NCBI GenBank assembly: GCA_903919125.1
Contig: CAIXGS010000045.1
Coordinates: 1 to 64,000, forward strand
Length of the DNA: 64,000 nucleotides
Source of the DNA: an uncultured Spartobacteria bacterium
GTDB lineage: Bacteria; Verrucomicrobiota; Verrucomicrobiia; Chthoniobacterales; Chthoniobacteraceae
Direction: 5' to 3'
Position 1 is the first letter of the stretch. Each line of letters begins with the position of its first letter. Of the stretch, positions 10,968 to 19,651 are shown piece by piece. The position numbers were made by a program, and so were the translations under genes. The notes beneath the pieces are model-generated. The model was not told where the DNA came from, searched no databases, and saw only the letters and a list, made by a program, of their open reading frames with translations.

Positions 10968-11516
10968 CTAGCCTCTCTGCGCAATCAACATTGCATCTTC
11001 TTGTGGGACCGTCTTCCGACTCCAATAACGCTTAAGATCGCGCATCATCTGCGCCACGTGCTCGTATTTCTCCGCAGGCCGGAGCCGCTTATAACTCGTG
11101 GCGGGATCTCCCCAACTCAACAATTCGATCCGCTCGGTACGCACGCCCCAAGCGTTCATGGCGCTGCGTGTGGGTTTATAAAGGTCGATGGTATTGCGCC
11201 CAGTGATTGCCCACCCGTAGTCGTCCACTCGAAATATTTCACCCGTGGAACACATCCGAAATGTGGTGCCCGCAGGCCAGCGTCCCCAGTCAGCGGCTGC
11301 GCTATGGATGCCCGGCCCACAACACAACGGGGTTCCGAGGGCAGACTTGTTCCCGTACTTAAGGTGGTCCGCCTCCGAATGAGTATACGCTGTGGTTCGT
11401 ACTGTTTGGAAACGAGCCCGTGCCAAAGGTTTTTCATACTTGGGCAACGCCCGCTGGGAGGCGCAGGACGCGTAAAAAAGCGCGGGCAGTACGAGCAAAA
11501 GTCGGAAGAACTTCAT
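10968..11516 (-). CDS. 3D-domain lipoprotein
   Basis: A 182-residue lipoprotein. The signal peptide ends in the lipobox YASC, with C18 as the lipidated residue. The body resembles the 3D domain, a double-psi beta-barrel found in MltA-type and RlpA-like cell-wall proteins: it has TVRTTAYTHSEADH near residue 38, and FRVDDYGWAITGRNTIDLY near 95-113, where the paired aspartates match the family's conserved acids. It likely binds or cleaves peptidoglycan at the outer membrane or periplasm; whether it is active is not shown. It lies 26 bp downstream of bcp and may share its transcript. Confidence 0.8.
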   Translation of the reverse strand: MKFFRLLLVLPALFYASCASQRALPKYEKPLARARFQTVRTTAYTHSEADHLKYGNKSALGTPLCCGPGIHSAAADWGRWPAGTTFRMCSTGEIFRVDDYGWAITGRNTIDLYKPTRSAMNAWGVRTERIELLSWGDPATSYKRLRPAEKYEHVAQMMRDLKRYWSRKTVPQEDAMLIAQRG

Positions 11517-11542
11517 GATGAAATTTATTTAACGAAAGCGGT

Positions 11543-12022
11543 CTAAGGCTGGCGCAAGGCATCTAGGACCTGTTGAGCGTGCTCCGCTGGCTTCACCTTC
11601 CGCAAGATCGCCTTCAATTTACCCTTCCCATCGATAATGAACGTGCTTCGCTCTGCGCCCATGTAGGTCTTGCCGTACATGCTCTTCTCCACCCAAACCC
11701 CGTAAGCTTGCACCATTTCCTGCTTGGTGTCACTTAGCAGGGGAAAAGGTAACTCAAATTTGTTGATGAACTTACGGTGACTTTTCTCCGGATCAATGCT
11801 CACTCCAAAGACTACCGCTTCCTTACCCAACTCCCCCCATACATCCCGCAGGCCGCAGGCCTGGGTGGTGCATCCGGGTGTGTCATCCTTCGGGTAAAAA
11901 TAAAGAACGACGTTTTGTCCGGCGAAATCCGCGAGGCTCACTGCGGTGCCATCCCCGTAAGCGCCACCAACGGCCACAGCATGAAAAGCGGGAGCGGTCT
12001 CCCCAATGTGAAGTTCAGACAT
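11543..12022 (-). CDS. bcp: Thiol peroxidase / peroxiredoxin, Bcp type
   Basis: A 159-residue AhpC/TSA-fold peroxiredoxin reducing hydrogen and organic peroxides with thioredoxin. The active-site stretch YFYPKDDTPGCTTQAC carries the peroxidatic C51 and the resolving C56 five residues later, the atypical 2-Cys arrangement. The remaining family features (GVSIDP, FPLLSD, RSTFIIDGKGK) are present. Cytoplasmic, full length. The 3D-domain lipoprotein follows on the same strand. Confidence 0.95.
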   Translation of the reverse strand: MSELHIGETAPAFHAVAVGGAYGDGTAVSLADFAGQNVVLYFYPKDDTPGCTTQACGLRDVWGELGKEAVVFGVSIDPEKSHRKFINKFELPFPLLSDTKQEMVQAYGVWVEKSMYGKTYMGAERSTFIIDGKGKLKAILRKVKPAEHAQQVLDALRQP

Positions 12023-12151
12023 ACAAATGGCTTAGTAAAATGCGGCCCACTTCGCAACTGGAATGCGTCTCGGCAACCTGTTCTAATGCTGCGGCCCTAA
12101 TTTTGGAAAAAGCTCCCCCGGGTTTCACTTCGAACCGCTCAGTCTCCGCTT

Positions 12152-12790
12152 ATGACGACAGCAAACCAAATCACTCTGGGACGTATCGCGCTCATTCCCG
12201 TCTTTGTCCTCTTAGCGGTATTATACGGCAGAAGCGTTGCCAGCGGCATTCCGCACGAAGCATTGCGCTGGTGGGCTGTGGCAACCTTTGGCGTGGCCTC
12301 CGCCAGCGACGGACTGGACGGTTGGGTCGCCCGCCGCTGGAACCAGCGCACTGAATTGGGCGTTATTTTAGATCCCATCGCGGACAAAGGACTGCTCCTC
12401 GCCGCGATTATCACGCTGAGCTTTTCGCATTGGGTGGTCGGCCTGCCTGCGTGGTTTGCGGTGCTCGTCATCGCACGGGATCTTGCCGTGCTTGCTGGCA
12501 GTCTGGTACTCGTCCTTTTGGAAGGGAAAGTGGCGGTGCGCCCGAATTGGACCGGGAAAACCGCCACAGCGCTGCAAATGATTACGCTGACGTTCGTGAT
12601 GTTAGAAGTTAAGCGGGCAGAAGTTCCGCTCCAATGGGGCCTGCGGCAGTTACCCTTCGCTGCGCTGGACCTGCTGGTAGGATGCACCGCCTTGTTCACC
12701 GTCGTTTCCTGCGTCGTCTATTGGGTTCGGGGAGTAAGAGAAGTGCATCAAGCAGGCCACGGTCAACCTGTGGCATGGCCCGGCAAATAG
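12152..12790 (+). CDS. pgsA: CDP-diacylglycerol-glycerol-3-phosphate 3-phosphatidyltransferase-like
   Basis: A 212-residue membrane protein of the CDP-alcohol phosphatidyltransferase family. The catalytic signature is complete: D53, D56-G57, A60-R61, G70, D74 and D78. The start MTTANQITLGRIALIP matches PgsA. About five hydrophobic segments follow. The enzyme makes phosphatidylglycerophosphate for phosphatidylglycerol and cardiolipin. A different head-group alcohol cannot be excluded, but the N-terminal NxITLxR motif favours PgsA. The leader is CTCAGTCTCCGCTT before ATG, with no Shine-Dalgarno motif. der follows about 100 bp downstream. Confidence 0.85.
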   Translation: MTTANQITLGRIALIPVFVLLAVLYGRSVASGIPHEALRWWAVATFGVASASDGLDGWVARRWNQRTELGVILDPIADKGLLLAAIITLSFSHWVVGLPAWFAVLVIARDLAVLAGSLVLVLLEGKVAVRPNWTGKTATALQMITLTFVMLEVKRAEVPLQWGLRQLPFAALDLLVGCTALFTVVSCVVYWVRGVREVHQAGHGQPVAWPGK

Positions 12791-12891
12791 GCGGTTAAAA
12801 CGAACAGTCATGCGCCTCAACCGCCCGAAGAAACCGGTCTTTAAAATAGAACGCGCATCATCGGACAACGGGTGATAGCCTCCGCAGTCTC

Positions 12892-14370
12892 ATGCGCACG
12901 GTAGCTATCATTGGTCGCCCAAATGTGGGTAAATCCGCTCTATTTAATCGGCTGGTCGGACAGAAAATTTCGATTGTACACGACATGCCCGGCGTAACCC
13001 GCGACCGAATCGTCGCGGTCTGCCGGACTGGGCGGGTTCCATTTCAGGTTGTCGACACGGGAGGAATAGGGGCGGGAGCCGATGCGGAGTTCGCCGAACA
13101 GGTCGCCGCTGAAGTCGAGATCGCGTTGGAAGCCTGTGACTTGCTTTTGTTCGTGGTGGACGGCCAAAGCGGCCTCACCCCCACGGATCTGGATATCGCC
13201 AGACGGCTGCGCAAGGCCAGTAAACCGCTGCTACTCGTCGTCAATAAAATCGACCATCACTCACACCAAAGCCTCCCAGCTGAATTTAGCAGAATGGGTT
13301 TCAACCCAGTATTCGCCGTCAGCGCAGAACACGGCATCGGCTTCGACCAACTCGTAGACCGCATCGACGCGCTGCTGCCCGTTGAGGATCCAAGCGAGGC
13401 TGCAGCACAGTTCGCCAAACCGCTAAAAATTGCACTGGTGGGACGCCCTAACGTCGGCAAATCCTCCCTCACCAACGCCATTCTCCACGACGAACGCACC
13501 TTGGTTTCATCCATCTCCGGCACCACTCGCGACGCCATCGATATCCCCTACAGGCGCGGTGACCAGCACTACATTCTTATTGATACCGCCGGCATTCGCC
13601 CCAAGACCAAGCGCTCCAACTCCGTGGAAGTATTTTCCGTGATGCGCTCCGAATCGAGCATCCAACGGGCCGACCTGTGCTGCCTCGTCCTCGATGCGAG
13701 CCAAGGAGTGAGCGCGCAGGACAAGCGCATCGCCGGGCTCATTCAGGAAGCCCTGAAACCTTGTGTCATCGTCATCAACAAATGCGATCTCATCGTCGAG
13801 CGCACCAAGGACAAGGACAGTCTCAACGAGGTTCTTGATAATATTCGCAACGGTCTCTCCTTCCTTCCTTACGCGCCACTGGTGCTGCTCTCAGCGAAAA
13901 CCGGAGAGGATCTCGAACGCCTTTTTAAGCGAGTTGAAAACATCAGGGAAGCCTCCCGCCGCAGGATTGGAACTGGACCGCTCAATCGATTATTGGCCAC
14001 AGCAATGACCAACCATCCGCCCGCATTGCGAAGCGGACGCCGCTTCAAAGTGCTGTACGGAACACAGCCTGATCCTCGCGGAAACTCTCCAATTCCCGCG
14101 CCGGAGATCGTGTTATTTTGTAATGACAAAAGCCTTCTCGAGGATCCCTACCGCCGTTTCTTGGAAGCCCGCATTCGCCAAGAGGAGCCGTGGGAAGGCC
14201 TCCCTTTAGATTTACACCTCCGCCAGCGAGCAGCCCGCGGGGCGGCACGTGCCAAGGGCGGCGGTTCCAAAGCAGGCCGCAAATTACCGGGAACACGAGC
14301 CACGACCACTCCAACAGCCGTGGAGCGTAAGGGGCCCAAGTCAGTGCGTTCCACTAAACCCAAGCGTTAA
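12892..14370 (+). CDS. der: Ribosome-assembly GTPase Der (EngA)
   Basis: A 492-residue tandem GTPase needed for 50S subunit assembly. The first G domain has GRPNVGKS at 8-15, DTGG at 55-58 and NKID at 118-121. The second has GRPNVGKS at 184-191, DTAG after residue 230 and NKCD near 301. A KH-like C-terminal domain follows from about residue 355. The last 40 residues are a basic Arg/Lys/Gly tail, longer than in many Der proteins and typical of rRNA-binding extensions. The start ATG is at the first residues of the G domain, and no Shine-Dalgarno motif is visible. Confidence 0.97.
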   Translation: MRTVAIIGRPNVGKSALFNRLVGQKISIVHDMPGVTRDRIVAVCRTGRVPFQVVDTGGIGAGADAEFAEQVAAEVEIALEACDLLLFVVDGQSGLTPTDLDIARRLRKASKPLLLVVNKIDHHSHQSLPAEFSRMGFNPVFAVSAEHGIGFDQLVDRIDALLPVEDPSEAAAQFAKPLKIALVGRPNVGKSSLTNAILHDERTLVSSISGTTRDAIDIPYRRGDQHYILIDTAGIRPKTKRSNSVEVFSVMRSESSIQRADLCCLVLDASQGVSAQDKRIAGLIQEALKPCVIVINKCDLIVERTKDKDSLNEVLDNIRNGLSFLPYAPLVLLSAKTGEDLERLFKRVENIREASRRRIGTGPLNRLLATAMTNHPPALRSGRRFKVLYGTQPDPRGNSPIPAPEIVLFCNDKSLLEDPYRRFLEARIRQEEPWEGLPLDLHLRQRAARGAARAKGGGSKAGRKLPGTRATTTPTAVERKGPKSVRSTKPKR

Positions 14371-14419
14371 AAAACTAGCGGGCAACACGCTTACAGCGGC
14401 ACTCAGCAGCCGCAACTCG

Positions 14420-15295
14420 CTACGGTTTCTTGAGATACCCCATCGAGGCCATCCACTCGCCACAACGTTGTGGCCAAGCATTTGCAGGCTGCGTTCCCGG
14501 CTTCATTCCAAAACCGTGGCCGCCCGACGCAAAAATATGAATCTCCGCAGGAATGCCGAGCTTTTTGTATTCAAGATAAATCCGAGTCATCTCGACTGGG
14601 TTGGATTTGTCATCATGAGCTACGATTAAAAACATCGGCGGCGCATCGGTTGGAACGCTGAAGCCAGAACGAAACTTCGAAGGATCTTCCTTATCGAGAA
14701 ACCCTCCGCCGTAGACCATCACGGCGAAATCCGGACCTTTGGAATCATCGAGTTTTGGATCTACTACATAGCTGCGATCACCGCGGTCACAGGAAACATG
14801 GCCGACAAGATTTCCACCCGCGGAGAAACCCAAAATCCCGACACGCTTCGGATCAACTCCCCATTCGGCAGCGTGATGACGCACGAGGCCGATGGCGCGA
14901 AGAGCGTCGGCGGAAGGCTTTTCAAAGGGGTTGGGTTCGTCTCGCGTGGGCGTACGATATTTCAGAAGCACAGCGGTCACGCCGATGCTGTTTAACCAGT
15001 CACAAACCTGCGTGCCTTCGTTGGTCCAAGACAAAAAATAATATCCGCCACCCGGTGCAACAATGACACAAGCACCATTGGGATTTTCCGGTTTGTAAAC
15101 GGTGATCTCGGGATCCGTCACGTTCGTCACACGGGATGGGCTGGGCTTATTCGAATCGATGAGCTTTTGCGTCGCTTCCGATATCGGGCTTGTCTTTCCA
15201 GGCGCACCATTTGGCCAAAGCTTAATAGTAAGAGGTTCTGCGGCTTGCGCAAAAGTGACGAGAGCTGAAAAAGTGAAGATCGAAAACAATTTCAT
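14420..15295 (-). CDS. Secreted alpha/beta-hydrolase, acetylxylan-esterase-like
   Basis: A 291-residue exported hydrolase. I chose the ATG at 15293-15295 because it gives a clean signal peptide (MKLFSIFTFSALVTFAQA); a longer frame begins 48 bp earlier. The oxyanion loop is PGGGY at 81-85, the nucleophile S158 in GFSAGG, and the catalytic histidine lies in SGGHGFG near the C-terminus. Such enzymes deacetylate xylan or other plant polysaccharides or cleave related esters. The leader contains a CCCCCC-TTTTTTTT pyrimidine tract. It follows the DUF1501 gene of locus A by 53 bp on the same strand and may be co-transcribed. Confidence 0.85.
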   Translation of the reverse strand: MKLFSIFTFSALVTFAQAAEPLTIKLWPNGAPGKTSPISEATQKLIDSNKPSPSRVTNVTDPEITVYKPENPNGACVIVAPGGGYYFLSWTNEGTQVCDWLNSIGVTAVLLKYRTPTRDEPNPFEKPSADALRAIGLVRHHAAEWGVDPKRVGILGFSAGGNLVGHVSCDRGDRSYVVDPKLDDSKGPDFAVMVYGGGFLDKEDPSKFRSGFSVPTDAPPMFLIVAHDDKSNPVEMTRIYLEYKKLGIPAEIHIFASGGHGFGMKPGTQPANAWPQRCGEWMASMGYLKKP

Positions 15296-15348
15296 AAAGA
15301 ACAAGTTGGTTGAAAAAAAAGGGGGGCGTAAATCGGAAAGCATTCGCT

Positions 15349-16791
15349 CTATGCTTTGCCTATCAACTCGGGAATTGGACGCCCGTTATTAACGATGAGG
15401 GTAGGACGCCCGTTAAAGTCGTGGATGGCCTCCTTCGCGCTATCAATGCCCAGATGATGATAAATGGTCGCGAGAAAATCGTCCGGCCCGCAAGCGCGCT
15501 CGACGACATCCTCCCCGCGTTTGTCCGTCGCACCGATTACACCGCCGGTCTGAATGCCACCACCAGCCCAGATGTTGCTAAACGCACGAGGCCAGTGATC
15601 GCGGCCCGGTTGCGTAGTACCCGCTGGTGCGCTGCCATCGCCCACGCCCGTACTGGGACTGAACTCAATCTTCGGTGTGCGCCCGAACTCACCGGTGACA
15701 ACGACGAGCACCCGCTTGTCGAGCCCCCGTGCGTAAATGTCTTCAATAAGCGCTGATACCGCCTGATCATAGGCCCCGGCTCGAAAGCGAAGCGCGTCAA
15801 AAACATTATGGTTCACCGCGTGATCATCCCAGTTCCCGACACGGCCACAAAGAGGTCCACTGAGACTGCTTGTGAGGATTTCCACTCCGGCCTCAGCCAG
15901 ACGGCGAGCTAGAAGAAGCTGCTGCCCCCACCGATTCCGACCGTAACGGTCACGGGTTTTGGGATCTTCCTTGGCGAGGTCAAAAGCGTCCCGAGTCTGC
16001 GGATTGGTGAGGAGTGTCACAGCCTGCGCTTCAAACTGATCCAGCGCACCAAGTTCACCAAGTGTGTCAAAGGTGCGCTCCATGGTGTCCAAGCTTTTGC
16101 GCAAGGCGACTCGACCGCTCAAGCGGGTCGCTTCCGCCTGATCAGACAGGCCGATGTTTGGCACTTCAAACCCCGGTTGGTTGGGATCGCCCGTCACTGA
16201 AAACGGAGCGTACGCGGCTCCGACGTAAACCGGACCATTATACTCAATAACCGGGTTTACACCGATATAGTTGGGCAACGGATTATTGCGGTCGCCCTGC
16301 TTGGCGCGAAAGTAACTCGCAACAGACATCCAGTCCGGCAGACGAGGCTTGGGCTTATCCCGTGTATCAGGATCGCCAGAAAGTAGTTGCATCGAACCGG
16401 CAGGATGGCCCGCGGCCTTCTGGTTCATTGAACGCAGGATCGTAAACTTGTCAGCGATCCGGGCCTGAAGTGGAAGAAGTTCCGTGATGCGAGTTCCGGG
16501 AATCTTCGTTGCAATGGTCTTAAACGGACCTCGATATTCGCTACCGATGTCAGGCTTTGGATCGTACGTATCCACATGCGAACAGCCCCCTGGTTGCCAC
16601 ACCATGATGACAGCGGTGCGCGCAGGGGCCGGCTTGCCAGACGCGGCGAGAGACGCTGCCATCGCGCGGGCGCGAAAAATTCCGGGTAAACTCAGGCTCG
16701 CAAAACCCGCGAGGCCGAGCTGCATAAAGCTACGCCTATCCAAAGGACCAGCACAGGACTGAATGGGGGAACGTGGGTTGCCAAGGTTCAT
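15349..16791 (-). CDS. DUF1501 (Tat-exported sulfatase-like) protein, locus A
   Basis: A 480-residue protein of the DUF1501 family, common in Planctomycetes and Verrucomicrobia. I start it at the ATG at 16789-16791, which places a twin-arginine signal (DRRSFMQLGLAGFASLSLPG) near residue 18; a frame 27 codons longer exists. Family features include VWQPGGCSHVDTYDPKP, GRNRWGQQLLLARRLAEAG and VVVTGEFGRTPK, and the fold is related to alkaline phosphatase/sulfatase. The biochemical role of the family is not settled. It is the last of four same-strand genes (DUF1549/1553, PPC, cytochrome-WD40, DUF1501). Confidence 0.9.
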   Translation of the reverse strand: MNLGNPRSPIQSCAGPLDRRSFMQLGLAGFASLSLPGIFRARAMAASLAASGKPAPARTAVIMVWQPGGCSHVDTYDPKPDIGSEYRGPFKTIATKIPGTRITELLPLQARIADKFTILRSMNQKAAGHPAGSMQLLSGDPDTRDKPKPRLPDWMSVASYFRAKQGDRNNPLPNYIGVNPVIEYNGPVYVGAAYAPFSVTGDPNQPGFEVPNIGLSDQAEATRLSGRVALRKSLDTMERTFDTLGELGALDQFEAQAVTLLTNPQTRDAFDLAKEDPKTRDRYGRNRWGQQLLLARRLAEAGVEILTSSLSGPLCGRVGNWDDHAVNHNVFDALRFRAGAYDQAVSALIEDIYARGLDKRVLVVVTGEFGRTPKIEFSPSTGVGDGSAPAGTTQPGRDHWPRAFSNIWAGGGIQTGGVIGATDKRGEDVVERACGPDDFLATIYHHLGIDSAKEAIHDFNGRPTLIVNNGRPIPELIGKA

Positions 16792-16858
16792 AACGTGAGT
16801 GATTAGGAGATGATCCGAAAAAAATGCTCGTTTGAAAAGAGGGGGGAACTGGTTTTTA

Positions 16859-19651
16859 TCAAGGGGAAGCAAACACGGCTAACTCCGTGCCGCTGGCGCC
16901 ATCCCACAATCGAAGGGCACTGTCTTCGCCTCCGCCGATAATCAACGCCCCGCTCGAAGCGCTCGCAGCAGACTGCATGAAGTCTGGAAGTTTCGCGATG
17001 GCGCGAACTTCTGTGCCATCGTCAGAAACGATCCGAACCAGATTCTCTGCGCTGGAAGTCACGATCTTCTGGGATGCTCCTAAGAACTGCAACGCGGTGA
17101 CCTCCTTATTCCAGCCAATGATTTTTTTAAGACGCTCCCCCGAAAGCAAATCCCACGTGTTCACGACGCCGTCTCCTCCGGAGGTAGCCAGCACCCGGGC
17201 GTCGGCGCGAAAAGCTACCCCCATGACGTGATGCGTATGCGCCTCCAGCAGATAAATTTGTTTCCCCGTAGAAACATCCGTTACTCGGGCGAGTTTGTCG
17301 GCGCCGCCAGACGCGAGCCACTTTCCGTCCGGAGAAAAATCAAGGCTCAACACAGTATCCTCATGGCGGTCCTTCCAAGTTTGAAGCAACTTACCCGACT
17401 CAATCTCCCAGAGTAGAATATCTCCTGAACGCGATGGCTCGCCGCTCCCAACGGCAAGCATCTTGCTGTCCGGACTAAACCGAACTGCGCTGACCCGATC
17501 GACGAATGGTGAGTTTGAACTTTGTCCTCCAAGAACGCGCTCAAGCTTCCATGTTACCAAACTGCTTGTCTGAAAAATACTCCCGTCCAAACCAACCGCA
17601 CAAAAACCAACGCCACCCGTAGCCTTCAGACTCACCGCTCCAAGGCTACCTCCGGCGGATAGTGACTCCACGGGCGCACCGGAGGAAGTCGCCCAAACCT
17701 GCTGTTTTCCGTCCGAGAAAACGGCTGCTACGGCGTGGCCAGTTTCGGAAAAAGCTACGGAAAGTGCCCGTCTTGCGGTCTTGGCGACTTCCTGTTTAAG
17801 CGTCGCACCCAAAGCTATCGCGTCAGCCTGCACTTTTTTCGCAACCTCGAGTGCGGCATTTGATTCGCCCCGAGTCGCCGCATTCTTTTTTTTGTTTTCG
17901 GCAATGTGCTGAAGGTGCTCCTCTCCGTCTTTTATGTGGTTTTCCGCAGCGCTCACGGCCGAAGCTGCGGAATTGGCAGCCATCACTGCAGTTGCTAATT
18001 TTGTAGTCGCTTCCTTACCCTTCGCCTGAAGCGCCGCGTCCGGCTTTCCGTCAGGCGCGCTCGCAATCGCGGCTTCTGCGGCGTTAGCGGCTTTTTCGGC
18101 GTCGTCACGCGCCTTCAAAGCGGGAGCGAGCGCCTTCTGTTTATCAGGCAACTCCTTTTTAGCCGTTGCGATTGCATCGTTTGCCTTCTTCGTAAACGTA
18201 TCCAATGATTTGTCTGCGGCATCCATTTTGGCTACGAGCGCAGTGTGATAAGCGACGTCCAATGCAACGCGCGCTGCCTCCCATTCCACGCGAGCAAGAC
18301 TCGCTGAAGTCGTCGAATCTCCCCGCAACTCGAGCCCAGGTTTGCCAGTCGCAACATCAAAAAGACGAACAGCACCATCCGAGGATGCCACCGCGAGGAC
18401 CAATCCATCGGTAGAAATTGCACAGGTAACTGGCGATGTCGTTTTAATCTCGCGCAGCACTTTGGCCTCTTTGAGAGAGAAGATTCGCAGGCATCCGTCC
18501 TCACTCGCGATCACCATTTGGTCAGGCGAAGGAGTTTGCAAAATAGAAATTACCGGAGCGCTTGCATCAACAAGCTCTTTGGCTCCATTTGTTTCCATTA
18601 AATTATAAACATGAACAAACTTATCGTCTCCGCCCGTGAACAACGTCTTTCCATCCTGCGTCCATGCCAACGTTCTGGTTCCTGGATGACCCAAAAAATC
18701 AGCGCTTAAACCTTCTTCAGAAAGCGGCCGAACCTGCAAACTTCCATCCTCACCGCACATCGCGAGCGACGTACCATCCGGAGACACGCTGAGGATGCGC
18801 GGCGCGGCCGCAGGAGCCTCCGTCAAAATTCGGAGAACCGCACCGGATTTTGTATCCAAAACGCGCACTCCCAAACGCAAATCGGCAACAACCAACCGAC
18901 GCCCATCTGGGCTCAACGTCGAAACCGTGGCTGTCGCCGCCTCAAGCTTCGAAACAGTTCCACCAACCTTTTCCTTCCGCCAAATCTTAACCTCCCGAAA
19001 ACCTCCAGAGGCAAGCCGTTCCCCATCCGGACTAAAATGGACGGATTGGATCAAATCGCTATGAGCGCTGGCGTCCTTGGCGGAAGGGTCGCTGATTCGG
19101 GAAATGAATTGTCGGGTGGCGAGATCGTACAAAAAAAGGTGCCCTGCCCGACCGCAAGCGGCGTACCGTCCGTCATTGGTGATAGCAACACTATAGATCG
19201 GCTGCACTGTCGTGGGTAGCGCGTGCAGCGCAACGCGAGACGCAGTTTTCGTCGACGCCTTGGCCCCTTGATCGATCCACGTCTTTAATAATTCCAACTC
19301 CACAGAAGTGAGCGCCACTGCCCCAGACTTATTGTTTTTGGGAGGCATTTCCGATTCGCCTTGATGAGCCGCCCATTGAAAAACCGGACTCTCTCCGCCC
19401 TTCCCCGGAACTAAACCCGCCCCGGATTCACCCCCTTTTTTTGCAGACTCCACGCTCTCCAAATTCAGCCCCGACTTCGTGGTTTTCTTGTTGTGACACG
19501 GGACGCAATTCGAAGCCAGAAAGGGGTAAACATCTCGGTAATAGTCGAGGTCAGCAGCCGAAATCTGCGCACAAAAAAACGGCAACGTCAGCGCCAGCAA
19601 CTGGACACATTGCGCAAAAAGCGGGCGAGTTGGACGCGAACTCTGCATCAT
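16859..19651 (-). CDS. PSCyt1 cytochrome-WD40 repeat protein, locus A
   Basis: A 930-residue exported protein. A signal peptide of about 32 residues is followed by a planctomycete-type cytochrome c domain with CVPCH at C49, C52 and H53 (nucleotides 19493-19507). Two WD40 blocks follow (about residues 150-465 and 625-925), split by a long Ala/Lys-rich coiled coil (about 17785-18235). One WD40 repeat reads VHFSPDGERLASGGF. The protein probably binds heme c and offers a propeller scaffold to partners. Its start overlaps the stop of the PPC gene by 4 bp, which indicates translational coupling. It lies between the PPC and DUF1501 genes of the same operon. Confidence 0.9.
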   Translation of the reverse strand: MMQSSRPTRPLFAQCVQLLALTLPFFCAQISAADLDYYRDVYPFLASNCVPCHNKKTTKSGLNLESVESAKKGGESGAGLVPGKGGESPVFQWAAHQGESEMPPKNNKSGAVALTSVELELLKTWIDQGAKASTKTASRVALHALPTTVQPIYSVAITNDGRYAACGRAGHLFLYDLATRQFISRISDPSAKDASAHSDLIQSVHFSPDGERLASGGFREVKIWRKEKVGGTVSKLEAATATVSTLSPDGRRLVVADLRLGVRVLDTKSGAVLRILTEAPAAAPRILSVSPDGTSLAMCGEDGSLQVRPLSEEGLSADFLGHPGTRTLAWTQDGKTLFTGGDDKFVHVYNLMETNGAKELVDASAPVISILQTPSPDQMVIASEDGCLRIFSLKEAKVLREIKTTSPVTCAISTDGLVLAVASSDGAVRLFDVATGKPGLELRGDSTTSASLARVEWEAARVALDVAYHTALVAKMDAADKSLDTFTKKANDAIATAKKELPDKQKALAPALKARDDAEKAANAAEAAIASAPDGKPDAALQAKGKEATTKLATAVMAANSAASAVSAAENHIKDGEEHLQHIAENKKKNAATRGESNAALEVAKKVQADAIALGATLKQEVAKTARRALSVAFSETGHAVAAVFSDGKQQVWATSSGAPVESLSAGGSLGAVSLKATGGVGFCAVGLDGSIFQTSSLVTWKLERVLGGQSSNSPFVDRVSAVRFSPDSKMLAVGSGEPSRSGDILLWEIESGKLLQTWKDRHEDTVLSLDFSPDGKWLASGGADKLARVTDVSTGKQIYLLEAHTHHVMGVAFRADARVLATSGGDGVVNTWDLLSGERLKKIIGWNKEVTALQFLGASQKIVTSSAENLVRIVSDDGTEVRAIAKLPDFMQSAASASSGALIIGGGEDSALRLWDGASGTELAVFASP

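Noticed and set aside
10899-11546. 215-codon plus-strand frame opposite the 3D-domain lipoprotein
   Set aside because: The lipoprotein has a lipobox and a recognisable domain; this frame has neither.
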